Source: Streptomyces sp. BV286
Lineage (GTDB): Bacteria; Actinomycetota; Actinomycetes; Streptomycetales; Streptomycetaceae
Length of the DNA: 64,000 bases
Assembly: GCF_019090165.1 (NCBI RefSeq)
Contig: NZ_JAHRIB010000111.1
Coordinates: 1-64,000 of the forward strand
Reading direction: 5' to 3'
Shown here: positions 51,086 to 59,991 of the stretch, piece by piece
How positions within the stretch are numbered: the first letter of the stretch is position 1
Layout: each line of letters begins with the position of its first letter
The notes under the pieces: generated by a model
Databases searched by the model: none
Seen by the model: the letters and a program-made list of their open reading frames with translations, nothing else
Told to the model about the DNA's origin: nothing
Position numbers and translations under genes: made by a program

Positions 51086-52549
51086 CTACCTCAAGGGCTG
51101 ACCCCGGCGATCACCGCGTGCCTCCCGGCTCATGTGATCCCCCACCTCGAGGCTTACCGGGATGGCACTGAGGCGGTGGCCCTGTTTACCCCGTGTGGTG
51201 ATGTGCACCCAGAAATCTCGCTGCGCCCACACCGGGTTGGCAGCGTCTTCAATGCGCACCTGTACTACACCCGGCTGCACAACCGTCACTGCGGTGAGCC
51301 TTAGTTCGAGCTGCAACAGGGCCTTCATGGCAGCCGCACGGTACTGATACTCCACGACCTCATGGTTCCGCGGGTTCCCTTCAATGCCTTGCAGCAGTGA
51401 GTGGTTCCAGTCCGGGTAAGTCACCTCGACCGATTTGCCCGTCGCGCCTTGCCCGACCACAGAAGACCGCACAACAGCACGGGCGTTTGTACGCCGGTGG
51501 AATTCAACAACTCTTGCCATCGCCCCGGCGATGTCGGCGAGTGCCCTGTATCGGGCAGCTTCCCATTCGGCGGCTGATCGATCATGGCCAGGACTCTTGC
51601 CTGCGGATGGATTGGCCACATCGCCCGCGGGAGGGACGCGGGCGGCCATCGCTGAGTTCAGCGCCCCCGTTGTCTGGTGCCGAGAGGCCACATCGGCATT
51701 CGCACCAAAGGCAGCCACTTCCCCGGCCTGGACGACGAGTCGAGCGCTCGATGCCTCAAGCAGCCTGTCCACCTCGTCCGGCTGCTCGGGGCCGGCTGTC
51801 GCGGTGACCGGCGCTGAGGGAATCTCCGCATGGTTGCGTCCCAGCGCCACTCGGGCACCGCTGTTGCGGTTCCTGGCCTGCGGAGCGGGATGCGCCCGTG
51901 CTACCAGAGTCCGGCGCAGGTGCAGGTAGACGCTCTCCAGGTCGAGCAGCGGCGGGCCGCCAGGAATGCCATGGCGCAGTGTGTCGAGCAGGGCTCCGGT
52001 GAAGGCTGTGTGGGTGTCGCCGATCGGTGCCAGCGCGGTGCGAGTTTCGGCGGAGGCGGCGAGGAGAAAGGTGCCTTCGACTGCGGCGTGGTTGGCGAGT
52101 CCCTGGAGTGCGCTCATTCTGCCGAGGGCGAGGCCGCTGTAGCAGCAGTCGAGGAGGACTATGTGCCGCTGGGCACAGGAGTCCAGGAGGATCTGGCGCA
52201 GCCAGTCGTAGTTCAGGCTGGTCTCGATGCGGCCGAGGTGCGTGTGTGGCATGGCCAGGGCGAGCGTGTCGTGGGGGTCGATGAGACCGTGGCCGGCGTA
52301 GTAGACGAGCAGTGTGTCGGTGGCTTCGGCGGCCGCCTGGCGCAGCGGGTTCATCACGGTGGCCGGGTCGCACGGATTCTCGATGACGGTCACGTGTGAG
52401 GCGGGCATGCGCAGGGACAGCGGGCCGCTCAGGATGTCGGCAAGGGCGGTCAGGTTGTTCGAGACCGCCGGTAGCTGTTCCAGGTGGTCGTAACGGCTCG
52501 TGCCGATCAGGACCGCGCGCGAGGCACTCGGGTCGGGTAGGACGCTCAT
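51086..52549 (-). CDS. Caspase-like (peptidase C14) effector protein
   Basis: A 487-residue protein whose first 240 residues form a caspase fold: ASRAVLIGTSRYDHLEQLPA at the start, catalytic His87 in YYAGHG and catalytic Cys136 in LLDCCYSG. A Pro/Ala-rich linker follows (about 240-325), then an unrecognised alpha/beta domain of about 145 residues (WEAARYRALADIAGAMARV to AIPVSLEVGD) that could be the sensor. ATG 52549 overlaps the stop of the EACC1-like gene (ATGA). The pairing resembles actinobacterial NTP-dependent conflict systems, in which a protease is released on infection or stress. No signal peptide; cytoplasmic. Confidence 0.82.
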   Translation of the reverse strand: MSVLPDPSASRAVLIGTSRYDHLEQLPAVSNNLTALADILSGPLSLRMPASHVTVIENPCDPATVMNPLRQAAAEATDTLLVYYAGHGLIDPHDTLALAMPHTHLGRIETSLNYDWLRQILLDSCAQRHIVLLDCCYSGLALGRMSALQGLANHAAVEGTFLLAASAETRTALAPIGDTHTAFTGALLDTLRHGIPGGPPLLDLESVYLHLRRTLVARAHPAPQARNRNSGARVALGRNHAEIPSAPVTATAGPEQPDEVDRLLEASSARLVVQAGEVAAFGANADVASRHQTTGALNSAMAARVPPAGDVANPSAGKSPGHDRSAAEWEAARYRALADIAGAMARVVEFHRRTNARAVVRSSVVGQGATGKSVEVTYPDWNHSLLQGIEGNPRNHEVVEYQYRAAAMKALLQLELRLTAVTVVQPGVVQVRIEDAANPVWAQRDFWVHITTRGKQGHRLSAIPVSLEVGDHMSREARGDRRGQPLR

Positions 52550-52908
52550 GCGTCCCGGTCCTCGCCCGCGGCAGCGTTCAGCGCTGCGGTCGCCCGCTCG
52601 ATTTCCTCGGGTGAGCAATCGGTCAGGATGATGACTGTGTCACCGTGGTGAATCTCTACCCGTGGGCGCTGCGGCCGGGTTTGCCGCCATGCCACCAGCG
52701 CCAGTACGAACGATGCGGCACTCCACCCGTTACCCGTCACCAGCTGCAGCACGTCAAGTGCCGTGCCCATCTCCCCCGGACGCGGCACGCTCCCTTGCAC
52801 CTCGACATGCGCGGACCTGCGCACATCCGGATCCGACCGCAACCACCCCTGCAGGGAACGCAGTTCCCCCGGCCCCGGACCCGACTCCAAACGCACCACC
52901 AACCGCAT
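52546..52908 (-). CDS. EACC1-like effector-associated protein
   Basis: A 120-residue protein with the layout of 'effector-associated constant component 1': an N-terminal beta/alpha unit (LRSLQGWLRSDPDVR), the conserved PRPGEMG turn (43-48), a hydrophobic helix (about 62-74, possibly membrane-inserting) and a final beta-rich section with acidic helix (EEIERATAALNAAAG). ATG 52908 has GGAGG six bases upstream and is preferred to 53004. It is translationally coupled to the caspase-like gene. Such proteins are found beside varied effectors in actinobacterial conflict loci; the role is thought to be adaptor or membrane recruitment. Confidence 0.78.
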   Translation of the reverse strand: MRLVVRLESGPGPGELRSLQGWLRSDPDVRRSAHVEVQGSVPRPGEMGTALDVLQLVTGNGWSAASFVLALVAWRQTRPQRPRVEIHHGDTVIILTDCSPEEIERATAALNAAAGEDRDA

Positions 52909-52960
52909 CCAGACCTCCCCGCCCAAAAGCAGAGCCGCCCTTGTGGACGACTGCCGATGG

Positions 52961-53080
52961 CTATCGTCCACCTCCAGCCCGGTGCTGCGCGGCATACTCA
53001 ACAAGATCGTGCGCGCTGGTCAGTCCGGTGGCATCGGCGAGGTCAGCCAGCAACCGCGTCCCGGCATACCCGACCACAAC
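52961..53080 (-). pseudogene. Transposase-like N-terminal remnant
   Basis: An open stretch of 39 codons after an in-frame stop reads GTRLLADLADATGLTSAHDL and ends at TAG 52961. The pattern resembles the N-terminus of IS1380-family transposases. No start, catalytic region or terminal repeat is visible. If right, it marks a former insertion next to the EACC1/caspase pair. Weak evidence. Confidence 0.35.
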
Positions 53081-53112
53081 TCATGTGTGAGTCCATCGAA
53101 TACGAAACCGTC

Positions 53113-53607
53113 ATGGTCACACCGGCCCTCCACGCCGCGGAACCGAACCTGACCTGTCACCGGAACCTGCGGCAGATCCGGGCGCTCTCGCGAGGACTTC
53201 CGGCTGGGCCGGCGCGGTACGACGGCTTCGTACCGCAGGCGACCGCGGTCACGGCGGCCCATCTCGACCTGGACAAGGACGCGGATGCACTGGAATCGGC
53301 CCTCGCACGGCTGGCCGCGCCGACGGCCGGGCGACCGGCGCTCGCGGCCAGGACCGCATCGGAACTGGCCGGCCGACTGCTCCGCGGGCCGCACGAGGGC
53401 GACCCCAGGACCCTGCTGGGCGCGGCCCGCCGGCTCGCCGCGCACGGCGGTCACAGCGAGGGGCTGCTCGCCGTCGCCCTCGCAGGGGCGCTCGGTGCCC
53501 GTATGGACTGGGGGCCGCCGTGCGTATCCAGCTGAACGCACTGCGCCGCCACCCGGTGGCCGACGTCCGCGATGCGGCGTTGGCCCAGGTGACGGCGTAC
53601 GAGTGAG
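53113..53607 (+). pseudogene. Frameshifted hypothetical gene (C-terminal part)
   Basis: The frame reads a coding-like helical protein (ELAGRLLRGPHEGDPRTLLG, LAAHGGHSEGLLAVALAGAL) to about 53520. The matching continuation (RIQLNALRRHPVADVRDAAL, then AQVTAYE, TGA 53605-53607) is in another frame. Restoring one G in 'ccgccgtgcgtatcc' (near 53521) joins them as ...PPWRIQLNALRRHP. This LRRHPVxDVRDxAL ending is common in Streptomyces hypothetical proteins. Upstream it runs into the transposase-like scrap, so the 5' part may also be lost. A sequencing error is possible. Confidence 0.55.
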
Positions 53608-53651
53608 AGGTGCCCCGGCTCAGGCGCGCACGCCGGAGCCGGGGCCGCGCA

Positions 53652-54632
53652 TCACGCGGAGGCGGCGCGGGCCGCCATGCGGGCCTTGCGGGCCGCGAGC
53701 TTCTCGTCGAACTTCGAGGCCTCGGCGTCCAGGCCGCCCATGTAGAGGCCGAGCTCCTCCTGCGCCTTGAGGCCCTCGGGGCCCAGGCCGTCGATCTGCA
53801 GGACCCTGAGGTGGCGGAGCACCGGCATCAGCACGTCGTCGTGGTGGATCCGCATGTTGTAGACCTCGCCGATCGCCATCTGCGCGGCGGCTCGCTCGAA
53901 GCCGGGCATGCCGTGTCCGGGCATCCGGAACTGGACGATGACGTCCCGCACCGCCTGCATGGTCAGGTCGGGGGCGAGCTCGAACGCGGCCTTGAGGAGG
54001 TTGCGGTAGAAGACCATGTGCAGGTTCTCGTCGGTCGCGATGCGCGCCAGCATGCGGTCGCAGACGGGGTCGCCCGACTGGTGGCCGGTGTTGCGGTGCG
54101 AGACGCGGGTCGCGAGCTCCTGGAAGGCGACGTACGCGACCGAGTGGAGCATCGAGTGGCGGTTGTCCGACTCGAAGCCCTCGCTCATGTGCTGCATACG
54201 GAACGCTTCGAGCTGGTCCGGGTCCACGGCGCGCGACGCGAGCAGGTAGTCGCGCATCACGATGCCGTGGCGGCCCTCTTCCGCGGTCCAGCGGTGCACC
54301 CAGGTGCCCCAGGCGCCGTCGCGGCCGAAGAGGGAAGCGATTTCGTGGTGGTAGCTGGGCAGGTTGTCCTCGGTGAGGAGGTTCACGACCAGCGCGATGC
54401 GGCCGAGCTCGGTGACCTTGGACTGTTCCTTGCCCCAGGCCTCGCCGTCCTCGAAGACGCCGGGGAAGTTACGGGCGTCGGACCAGGGCACGTACTCGTG
54501 CGGCATCCAGTCCTTGGCGACCTTCAGGTGACGGTTGAGTTCGGTCTCCACCACTTCTTCCAGCGCGAACAGCAGCCGTGCGTCGGTCCAGTCGGAGGAC
54601 GGGCTGCCGAGATGGGGAGAAGTGATCGTCAC
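53652..54632 (-). CDS. Acyl-ACP desaturase
   Basis: A 326-residue soluble di-iron desaturase introducing a double bond into acyl-ACP. Iron ligand motifs are visible in EDNLPSYHHE, WTAEEGRHG and ARIATDENLHMVFY. Length and motifs match the plant-type stearoyl-ACP desaturase family (DesA1/DesA2 of mycobacteria). It starts at GTG 54632 immediately before TCACTTCTCCCCATC; the promoter region holds a striking set of CGTAGG repeats. It stands alone, so it is probably governed by a fatty-acid-responsive TetR encoded elsewhere. Confidence 0.9.
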   Translation of the reverse strand: MTITSPHLGSPSSDWTDARLLFALEEVVETELNRHLKVAKDWMPHEYVPWSDARNFPGVFEDGEAWGKEQSKVTELGRIALVVNLLTEDNLPSYHHEIASLFGRDGAWGTWVHRWTAEEGRHGIVMRDYLLASRAVDPDQLEAFRMQHMSEGFESDNRHSMLHSVAYVAFQELATRVSHRNTGHQSGDPVCDRMLARIATDENLHMVFYRNLLKAAFELAPDLTMQAVRDVIVQFRMPGHGMPGFERAAAQMAIGEVYNMRIHHDDVLMPVLRHLRVLQIDGLGPEGLKAQEELGLYMGGLDAEASKFDEKLAARKARMAARAASA

Positions 54633-54671
54633 GGGGACTCCAGAGGGGACGTCAGTACTGAGCGTTCACAC

Positions 54672-54721
54672 AACCTACGGCATCGTAGGCTACGTATCCG
54701 TAGGTTACGATGCCGTAGGTT
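54672..54721. promoter_or_regulatory. Operator array upstream of the desaturase gene
   Basis: Perfect 16-base arms AACCTACGGCATCGTA (54672-54687) and its complement (54706-54721) flank 18 bases. Within them CGTAGG recurs at 54684, 54699 and 54714, exactly 15 bases apart, and CGTAGGCTACG is itself palindromic. This fits two or more overlapping TetR-type sites. It lies 40-89 bases upstream of the start codon. Confidence 0.75.
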
Positions 54722-54845
54722 AAGCGCGTCGTAAAGAGCCCTGATCAGCGACGATCTCTCTGAAGATCATTCCTGTTCGCATACGGAGGGCACCCGTCCG
54801 GCGGAACCCCAGGTCCCGGGACCGTCGGAGCACGTCGCCCGGTGT

Positions 54846-55622
54846 TCACACGTAGAGCTCCCGCAGCCGGACCGAGAGGCATGTCACACAGCCCTCGATC
54901 TTCTCGAACTCGCTGATGTCGACGAGCACCGGCTCGTGGCCGAGGCCGGCGAACAGTTCCGCGGTCTTGGGGGCGCTCGCCGCCATCAGGAGCTTCCCGC
55001 CGCCGAGCAGGACGACGTGCGATCCGGCCTCCTCAGGCACCGCCAGGAAGCGCGGGAACAGCGACGGCGTGTCCACCAGCGGCTCGTGCCCGACGACCGT
55101 GCCGTCCGGCAGGGCGGTGACGGCCGACTTCAGGTGCAGCACCTTGCTCACCGGTACGGCGACGACCCGGGCCCCGAGCGGCTCGAACGCGGCCCGCAAC
55201 TGCTGGACCCCGGCGGCGTTGGTCCGTCCGCCGAGACCCACGTAGATCGTGTCGCCCACCTTCAGGACGTCGCCGCCGTCGAGCGTGCCCGGCTCCCACA
55301 CCCAGTTCACCGAGCAGCCGAGCCGGGCCACCGCCTCCTCGACCCCGGCGGTCTCGCCGCGCCGGGACTCCGCGCCCGGGCGGCCGATCAGCGCCACGTT
55401 GCGGAAGACGACCACCGCGTCCTCCACGAACACGGAGTCCGGGCAGTCGTCCGCGGGCTCCACCTCGACCGTCTCCCAGCCGTGCGTCCGCAGCGCCTGC
55501 GCGTACGCCTCCCACTGCTCGGCCGCCAGCTCGACGTCGACCGCCGTCCGTTCGATGTGCGTGACGAGACCTTCGGCCAGGCGGGGGCCGGGGCGGCGGA
55601 TGAGGGCCTTCTGGCTGGGCAC
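54846..55622 (-). CDS. ddaH: Dimethylarginine dimethylaminohydrolase
   Basis: A 258-residue amidinotransferase-fold enzyme hydrolysing N-omega-methylated arginines to citrulline and methylamines. Residues: substrate-binding DCPDSVFVEDAVVVF, active His in VLHLKSAVTALPDG and catalytic Cys in EGCVTCLSVRL near the C-terminus. It starts at GTG 55622. It is transcribed alone between the desaturase and the UvrA-like gene. Arginine deiminase-like activity is a lesser alternative. Confidence 0.9.
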   Translation of the reverse strand: MPSQKALIRRPGPRLAEGLVTHIERTAVDVELAAEQWEAYAQALRTHGWETVEVEPADDCPDSVFVEDAVVVFRNVALIGRPGAESRRGETAGVEEAVARLGCSVNWVWEPGTLDGGDVLKVGDTIYVGLGGRTNAAGVQQLRAAFEPLGARVVAVPVSKVLHLKSAVTALPDGTVVGHEPLVDTPSLFPRFLAVPEEAGSHVVLLGGGKLLMAASAPKTAELFAGLGHEPVLVDISEFEKIEGCVTCLSVRLRELYV

Positions 55623-55753
55623 GTGCGGTCTCCGTCTCGGCAGGGTGCGTCCCGCACATCATGCAACCCGCACCGGAGTCACAACAGCCCCCCGGCCCCC
55701 GGCCTCCACCCGCCCCCACCGGGCCTCACGGCCCGCAAGCGCTTGCCGCGGTC

Positions 55754-58096
55754 CTACCCGACATGGCGCCGCAGGTGCTCCGCCGTGAACGACCCCCGTG
55801 CCTCCAGCAGCTGCCCGGGCGTCCCCTCGAAGACGACCCGGCCGCCGTCCCTGCCGCCGTCGGGACCGAGGTCGACGACCCAGTCGGCGTGGGCGACGAC
55901 ATCGAGGTGATGTTCGACGACCACGACGGTGTTGCCCGCGTCGACCAGCCGGTCGAGCAGGGAGAGCAGCCCGTCGACGTCCGACATGTGCAGGCCGGTC
56001 GTGGGCTCGTCGAGGACGTACACCGCCCCGGTCCGGTGGAGCCGGGTCGCGAGCTTGATGCGCTGCCGCTCCCCACCGGAGAGCGTCGACAGGGGCTGAC
56101 CGAGCGTCAGATAGGTGAGCCCCACGTCCCGCAGGGCTCGGAGCCTGCGGCGCACCCCGGCGTCCTCGAAGAAGTCGAGCGCCTGATCGGCCGTCATCTC
56201 CAGTACGTCCACGATGGAGTTGCCGCCCACGGTCAGCCGCAGCACCTCGTCCTTGAAGCGCCGCCCTTCGCAGTCGGGGCAGGTCGTCGTCACCGGATCC
56301 ATGAACGCGAGATCGGTGTGGCTGACCCCGCGCCCCTGGCATGTCCCGCACGCACCTTCGGAGTTGAAGCTGAACAGTCCCGGCTCGACTCCGGTCTCCC
56401 GCGCGAAGACCTTCCGTACGGTGTCCATCACGCCGAGGTAGGTGGCCGGGGTCGACCGTGCCGAGATGCCGATGGACGACTGGTCGACCACCACGGCGTC
56501 CGGGTACGCGGCCGTGAACTCCTTCGACACGAGCGTGCTCTTTCCCGACCCGGCGACGCCGGTCACCGCGGTCAGCACACCCGTCGGGAACTCCACCGTG
56601 ACGTTTTGCAGGTTGTGCAGGTCCGCGCCCTTCACCCGGAGCCCGCCGGTGGCGGCCCGCGGCTCCGGCTTCACCCGCCGGCGGCGGTTCAGGCAGCGGC
56701 CGGTCAGGGTGTCGGCCGAGGCCAGCTCGCGGGGTGTCCCCTCGAACACCACCCGGCCGCCGTCGGCCCCCGCCCGGGGCCCCATGTCCACCACGTGGTC
56801 GGCGAGGGCGATGACGTCGGGGTCGTGCTCGACGACGAGGACGGTGTTCCCCTTGTCCCGCAGCCGCAGCAGCAGGTCCCCGAGCCGCCCGACGTCACGC
56901 GGGTGCAGTCCCACGCTCGGCTCGTCGAAGATGTACGTCATCCCGGTCAGGCTCGACCCGAGGTGCCGCACCATCTTCAGCCGCTGCCCCTCCCCGCCGG
57001 ACAGCGTCGAGGTCTCCCGGTCCAGGCTCAGGTAGCCGAGCCCGATCGCCTCGATGCGCTCCAGCGAGGCCACGGCCGCCGCCGCGACCGGTGTGGCGAC
57101 CGGGTCGTCGATGTCCCGCAGGACCGGGATCAGGTCGCTGACCTGCATCCGGGTGCAGTCCGCGATGGACAGGCCCGGCCGGCCCGCCGCCCCGTTGCCG
57201 ATCCGCGTGGCGAGCGCCGCCTCGTTCAGCCGGGCGCCCCGGCAGCCCGGGCACAGCCCCTCCGTCATGTAACCCCGCACCTGGTCCCGTGTCTTCTGGC
57301 TGAGCGCGGACACGTCCCGCTTGAGATACAGCCGCTCGAAGCGGTCGGCCAGCCCTTCGTAGTCGGTACTCCAGGTACCGCCCGAACCACTGATGGTGAC
57401 CTTGCTTCCGGAGCGCCCGCGCAGCAGGAACTCCCGCTCGGCCACGGTGAACTCGCCCACCGGCTTGTGCGGGTCCAGTTCGGTGGTGTTCGTGTACCCC
57501 TGCCCCTGCCAGGTCCCCGCGGTGAACGGCGGGAAAAGGATCGCGCCGTCCGCCAGGGACCGGGCCGGGTCCAGGATGCGGTCCCAGGCGGGCCGGACCG
57601 TGCGCCCGAGGCCGTCGCAGTCGGGGCACATGCCCGACGGATCGTTGAACGAGTACGCGGTGGCCGGACCCGCGCTCGGGCTGCCGTGCCGCGAGAACAG
57701 GACACGGATCACCGAGTAGACGTCCGTCATCGTGCCCACGGTCGACCGGGAGTGGCCGCCGACCGGCTTCTGGTCGACGACGATCGCGGGCGAGAGGTCC
57801 TCGATGGCCTCCGCGTGCGGCCGCTCGTACTTCGGCAGCCGGTTGCGGACGAACCAGGTGAACGTCTCGTTGAGCTGGCGCTGCGACTCGACCGCGATCG
57901 TGTCGAAGACGACCGACGACTTGCCCGACCCCGACACCCCGGTGAAGACGGTGAGCCGGCCCTTCGGGATGCGCAGGGTCACATCCCGAAGGTTGTTCTC
58001 ACGGGCCCCGACGACGTGGATGAACGAGTGAGTACCGGGAACGGGCTGGTCAGAGGTGGTGACGGGTGGACGTGTACCGGTGGTGGACTGGCTCAT
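55754..58096 (-). CDS. UvrA-like (class III) ABC ATPase
   Basis: A 780-residue cytoplasmic protein with two ABC modules: Walker [10 protein letters not shown] and GVAGSGKST, signatures [11 protein letters not shown] and [12 protein letters not shown], zinc-finger cysteines [25 protein letters not shown] and CPDCEGRR. It is about 170 residues shorter than canonical UvrA and lacks the UvrB-interaction insert, like drug-resistance UvrA homologues (DrrC, UvrA2). It may remove intercalators or bulky lesions from DNA. It lies 10 bases downstream of the ABC-F gene on the same strand, so both are probably cotranscribed from the attenuator-controlled promoter. Confidence 0.9.
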   Translation of the reverse strand: MSQSTTGTRPPVTTSDQPVPGTHSFIHVVGARENNLRDVTLRIPKGRLTVFTGVSGSGKSSVVFDTIAVESQRQLNETFTWFVRNRLPKYERPHAEAIEDLSPAIVVDQKPVGGHSRSTVGTMTDVYSVIRVLFSRHGSPSAGPATAYSFNDPSGMCPDCDGLGRTVRPAWDRILDPARSLADGAILFPPFTAGTWQGQGYTNTTELDPHKPVGEFTVAEREFLLRGRSGSKVTISGSGGTWSTDYEGLADRFERLYLKRDVSALSQKTRDQVRGYMTEGLCPGCRGARLNEAALATRIGNGAAGRPGLSIADCTRMQVSDLIPVLRDIDDPVATPVAAAAVASLERIEAIGLGYLSLDRETSTLSGGEGQRLKMVRHLGSSLTGMTYIFDEPSVGLHPRDVGRLGDLLLRLRDKGNTVLVVEHDPDVIALADHVVDMGPRAGADGGRVVFEGTPRELASADTLTGRCLNRRRRVKPEPRAATGGLRVKGADLHNLQNVTVEFPTGVLTAVTGVAGSGKSTLVSKEFTAAYPDAVVVDQSSIGISARSTPATYLGVMDTVRKVFARETGVEPGLFSFNSEGACGTCQGRGVSHTDLAFMDPVTTTCPDCEGRRFKDEVLRLTVGGNSIVDVLEMTADQALDFFEDAGVRRRLRALRDVGLTYLTLGQPLSTLSGGERQRIKLATRLHRTGAVYVLDEPTTGLHMSDVDGLLSLLDRLVDAGNTVVVVEHHLDVVAHADWVVDLGPDGGRDGGRVVFEGTPGQLLEARGSFTAEHLRRHVG

Positions 58097-58106
58097 ACCG
58101 CCGAAG

Positions 58107-59738
58107 CTAGCCGGGATACCCGACAGCTTCCGGCGTGATTTCCTTCAGTTCTCCTTCCATCAGCAGCCAGCGCGTGATCCCGATCGACTCCAGGAACGGC
58201 ACGTCGTGACTGGCGACGATCAGCGCCCCCTCGTACGACTCCAGAGCCGTGGTGAGCTGTCGCACGCTCGCCATGTCGAGGTTGTTCGTCGGCTCGTCGA
58301 GCATCAGGAGCTGCGGTGCGGGCTCGGCGAGCATCAGAGCGGCCAGCGCCGCCCGGAAGCGTTCGCCGCCGGAGAGCGTCGCCGCCGTCTGATCGGCCCG
58401 CGCACCCCGGAACAGGAAGCGGGCCAGTCGCGCCCGGATCCGGTTGTTGGTGGCACCGGGAGAGAACCGGGCCACGTTCTCGGCGACCGTCAGCTCGTCG
58501 TCCAGCACGTCGAGCCGCTGGGGCAGGAAACGCAGGGGCACATGGACGTGGGCTTCCCCGGAGACCGGTTCCAGCTCCCCGGCGATCGTGCGCAGCAGGG
58601 TCGTCTTGCCCGATCCGTTGCGCCCGATCAGCGCGACCCGCTCGGGCCCGCGCAGGTCGAGGTTGCCCGCCACGCTCGCGCCGTACGCCGGCTCCAGGTC
58701 CTGGAGGGTCAGTACGGTACGGCCCGGGGGTACGGCCGTGTACGGCAGGTCGACGCGGATCTCGTCGTCGTCCCGCACCGCCTCCACGGCCTCGTCGAGC
58801 CGCTCCTTGGCGCCGGCGAGTTTCTCCTCGTGCATGATGCGGTGCTTGCCCGCGGACTCCTGGGCCGAGCGTTTGCGCGCGCCCATCACGATCTTCGGCT
58901 CACGCTTCTGCTCGAACATCTTCTGGCCGTACCGCTTGCGACGGGCCAGCTTGACCTGTGCGTCGGCCAGTTCGCGCTTCTGCTTCTTCAGATCGGACTC
59001 GGCGACGCGCACCATGCGCTCGGCCGCCTCCTGTTCGGTGGCGAGCGCCTCCTCGTACGCCGAGAGGTTGCCGCCGTACCAGGTCACCTCACCGGAGCGC
59101 AGGTCGGCGATCTGGTCGACCAGGTCCAGGAGTTCACGGTCGTGGCTGACCACGACCAGGACGCCGGACCAGGCCTCGACGGCCGCGTACAGCCGCCGGC
59201 GCGCGTACAGGTCGAGGTTGTTGGTGGGCTCGTCCAGGAGGAGCACGTCCGGCCGGCGCAGCAGCAGCGCCGCCAGGCGCAGCAGGACCGACTCACCTCC
59301 TGAGACCTCGCCGATGGTGCGGTCCAGCCCGATGTGGCCGAGGCCGAGTTCACCGAGCGTCGCCACGGCACGCTCCTCGACGTCCCAGTCGTCGCCCACG
59401 ACGTCGAAGTGCTCCATGGACGGGTCGCCGGCCTCGATGGCGTGCAGCGCGGCGCGCTGGGCGGCGATGTCCAGCACCTCGTCGACCCGCAGCCCGGTGT
59501 CGAGGGTGACGTTCTGCGGAAGCCGCCCGACCTCGCCCGCGACACGGACGGTGCCCTCGGCCGGGGTGAGCTGCCCCGCGATCAGCTTCAACAGGGTCGA
59601 CTTCCCTGAGCCGTTGACCCCGACGAGCCCGGTCCTGCCGGGACCGAACGCCACCTGGAGATCCTCGAAGACGGGAGTGCCGTCGGGCCAGGCGAAGGAG
59701 AGGGAGGTGCAGGTGATGGAAGCGGGGGAAGTAGACAT
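58107..59738 (-). CDS. ABC-F ribosome-associated ATPase
   Basis: A 543-residue protein with two soluble ABC domains and no membrane part: Walker A GVNGSGKST and GRNGSGKTT, signatures EVSGGESVLLRLA and LSGGERFRAALAA, Walker B LLLDEPTNNLD and LLMLDEPTNNLD. A charged interdomain linker (about 230-330, rich in K/R/E) would reach the peptidyl-transferase centre. Such factors displace antibiotics from ribosomes or rescue stalled translation. ATG 59738 has GAGG upstream. A long leader with a 34-codon ORF precedes it. Confidence 0.92.
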   Translation of the reverse strand: MSTSPASITCTSLSFAWPDGTPVFEDLQVAFGPGRTGLVGVNGSGKSTLLKLIAGQLTPAEGTVRVAGEVGRLPQNVTLDTGLRVDEVLDIAAQRAALHAIEAGDPSMEHFDVVGDDWDVEERAVATLGELGLGHIGLDRTIGEVSGGESVLLRLAALLLRRPDVLLLDEPTNNLDLYARRRLYAAVEAWSGVLVVVSHDRELLDLVDQIADLRSGEVTWYGGNLSAYEEALATEQEAAERMVRVAESDLKKQKRELADAQVKLARRKRYGQKMFEQKREPKIVMGARKRSAQESAGKHRIMHEEKLAGAKERLDEAVEAVRDDDEIRVDLPYTAVPPGRTVLTLQDLEPAYGASVAGNLDLRGPERVALIGRNGSGKTTLLRTIAGELEPVSGEAHVHVPLRFLPQRLDVLDDELTVAENVARFSPGATNNRIRARLARFLFRGARADQTAATLSGGERFRAALAALMLAEPAPQLLMLDEPTNNLDMASVRQLTTALESYEGALIVASHDVPFLESIGITRWLLMEGELKEITPEAVGYPG

Positions 59739-59816
59739 ACAGGCCTCGCGATGCTTGATGCGGTCAGGGGCGACGCGTATCGAGACACCGGGAGGCGACG
59801 ACGGCCGAAGAGACGA

Positions 59817-59871
59817 GAGGACTGACGGAGTCCTCAGGACATCCTCGGAACAAGGGAAAGGCCCTGTTCCG
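59817..59871 (-). promoter_or_regulatory. Attenuator-like hairpins in the ABC-F leader
   Basis: Two stems lie between and over the end of the leader ORF: CGGAACA...TGTTCCG (59846-59871, with CCC/GGG extension) and GAGGACT...AGTCCTC (59817-59835). The right arm of the second also pairs with GTCCTGAGGAC, so alternative folds exclude each other. Ribosome stalling on the leader could switch the fold. Confidence 0.5.
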
Positions 59872-59938
59872 CTGGACGGCTCGGATCGAGGTCGCACGCT
59901 GCGCACACACGGATGACACGTGTGGCGCGGTGTCTCAT
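59834..59938 (-). CDS. 34-aa leader peptide of the ABC-F gene
   Basis: A frame from ATG 59938 (GAGG immediately upstream) to TGA 59834 encodes MRHRATRVIRVCAACDLD followed by 16 further residues. It lies wholly within the transcript expected from the strong promoter at 60020-59992 and about 95 bases ahead of the ABC-F start. Its stop codon falls inside a hairpin, the usual arrangement for ribosome-mediated attenuation of ABC-F resistance genes. The CAAC pair may be a stalling or sensing element; that is an inference. Confidence 0.6.
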   Translation of the reverse strand: MRHRATRVIRVCAACDLDPSRPAEQGLSLVPRMS

Positions 59939-59991
59939 GACCTCAGACGAGCAACGTCCTTCTCCGTTCGGCGGCAACAGAACCGCTTCAA

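Noticed and set aside
52645..53112. 5' extension of the plus-strand frame over the EACC1 gene
   Set aside because: His/Pro/Arg-rich shadow of the EACC1 and transposase-like sequences; only the part after about 53113 looks coding.
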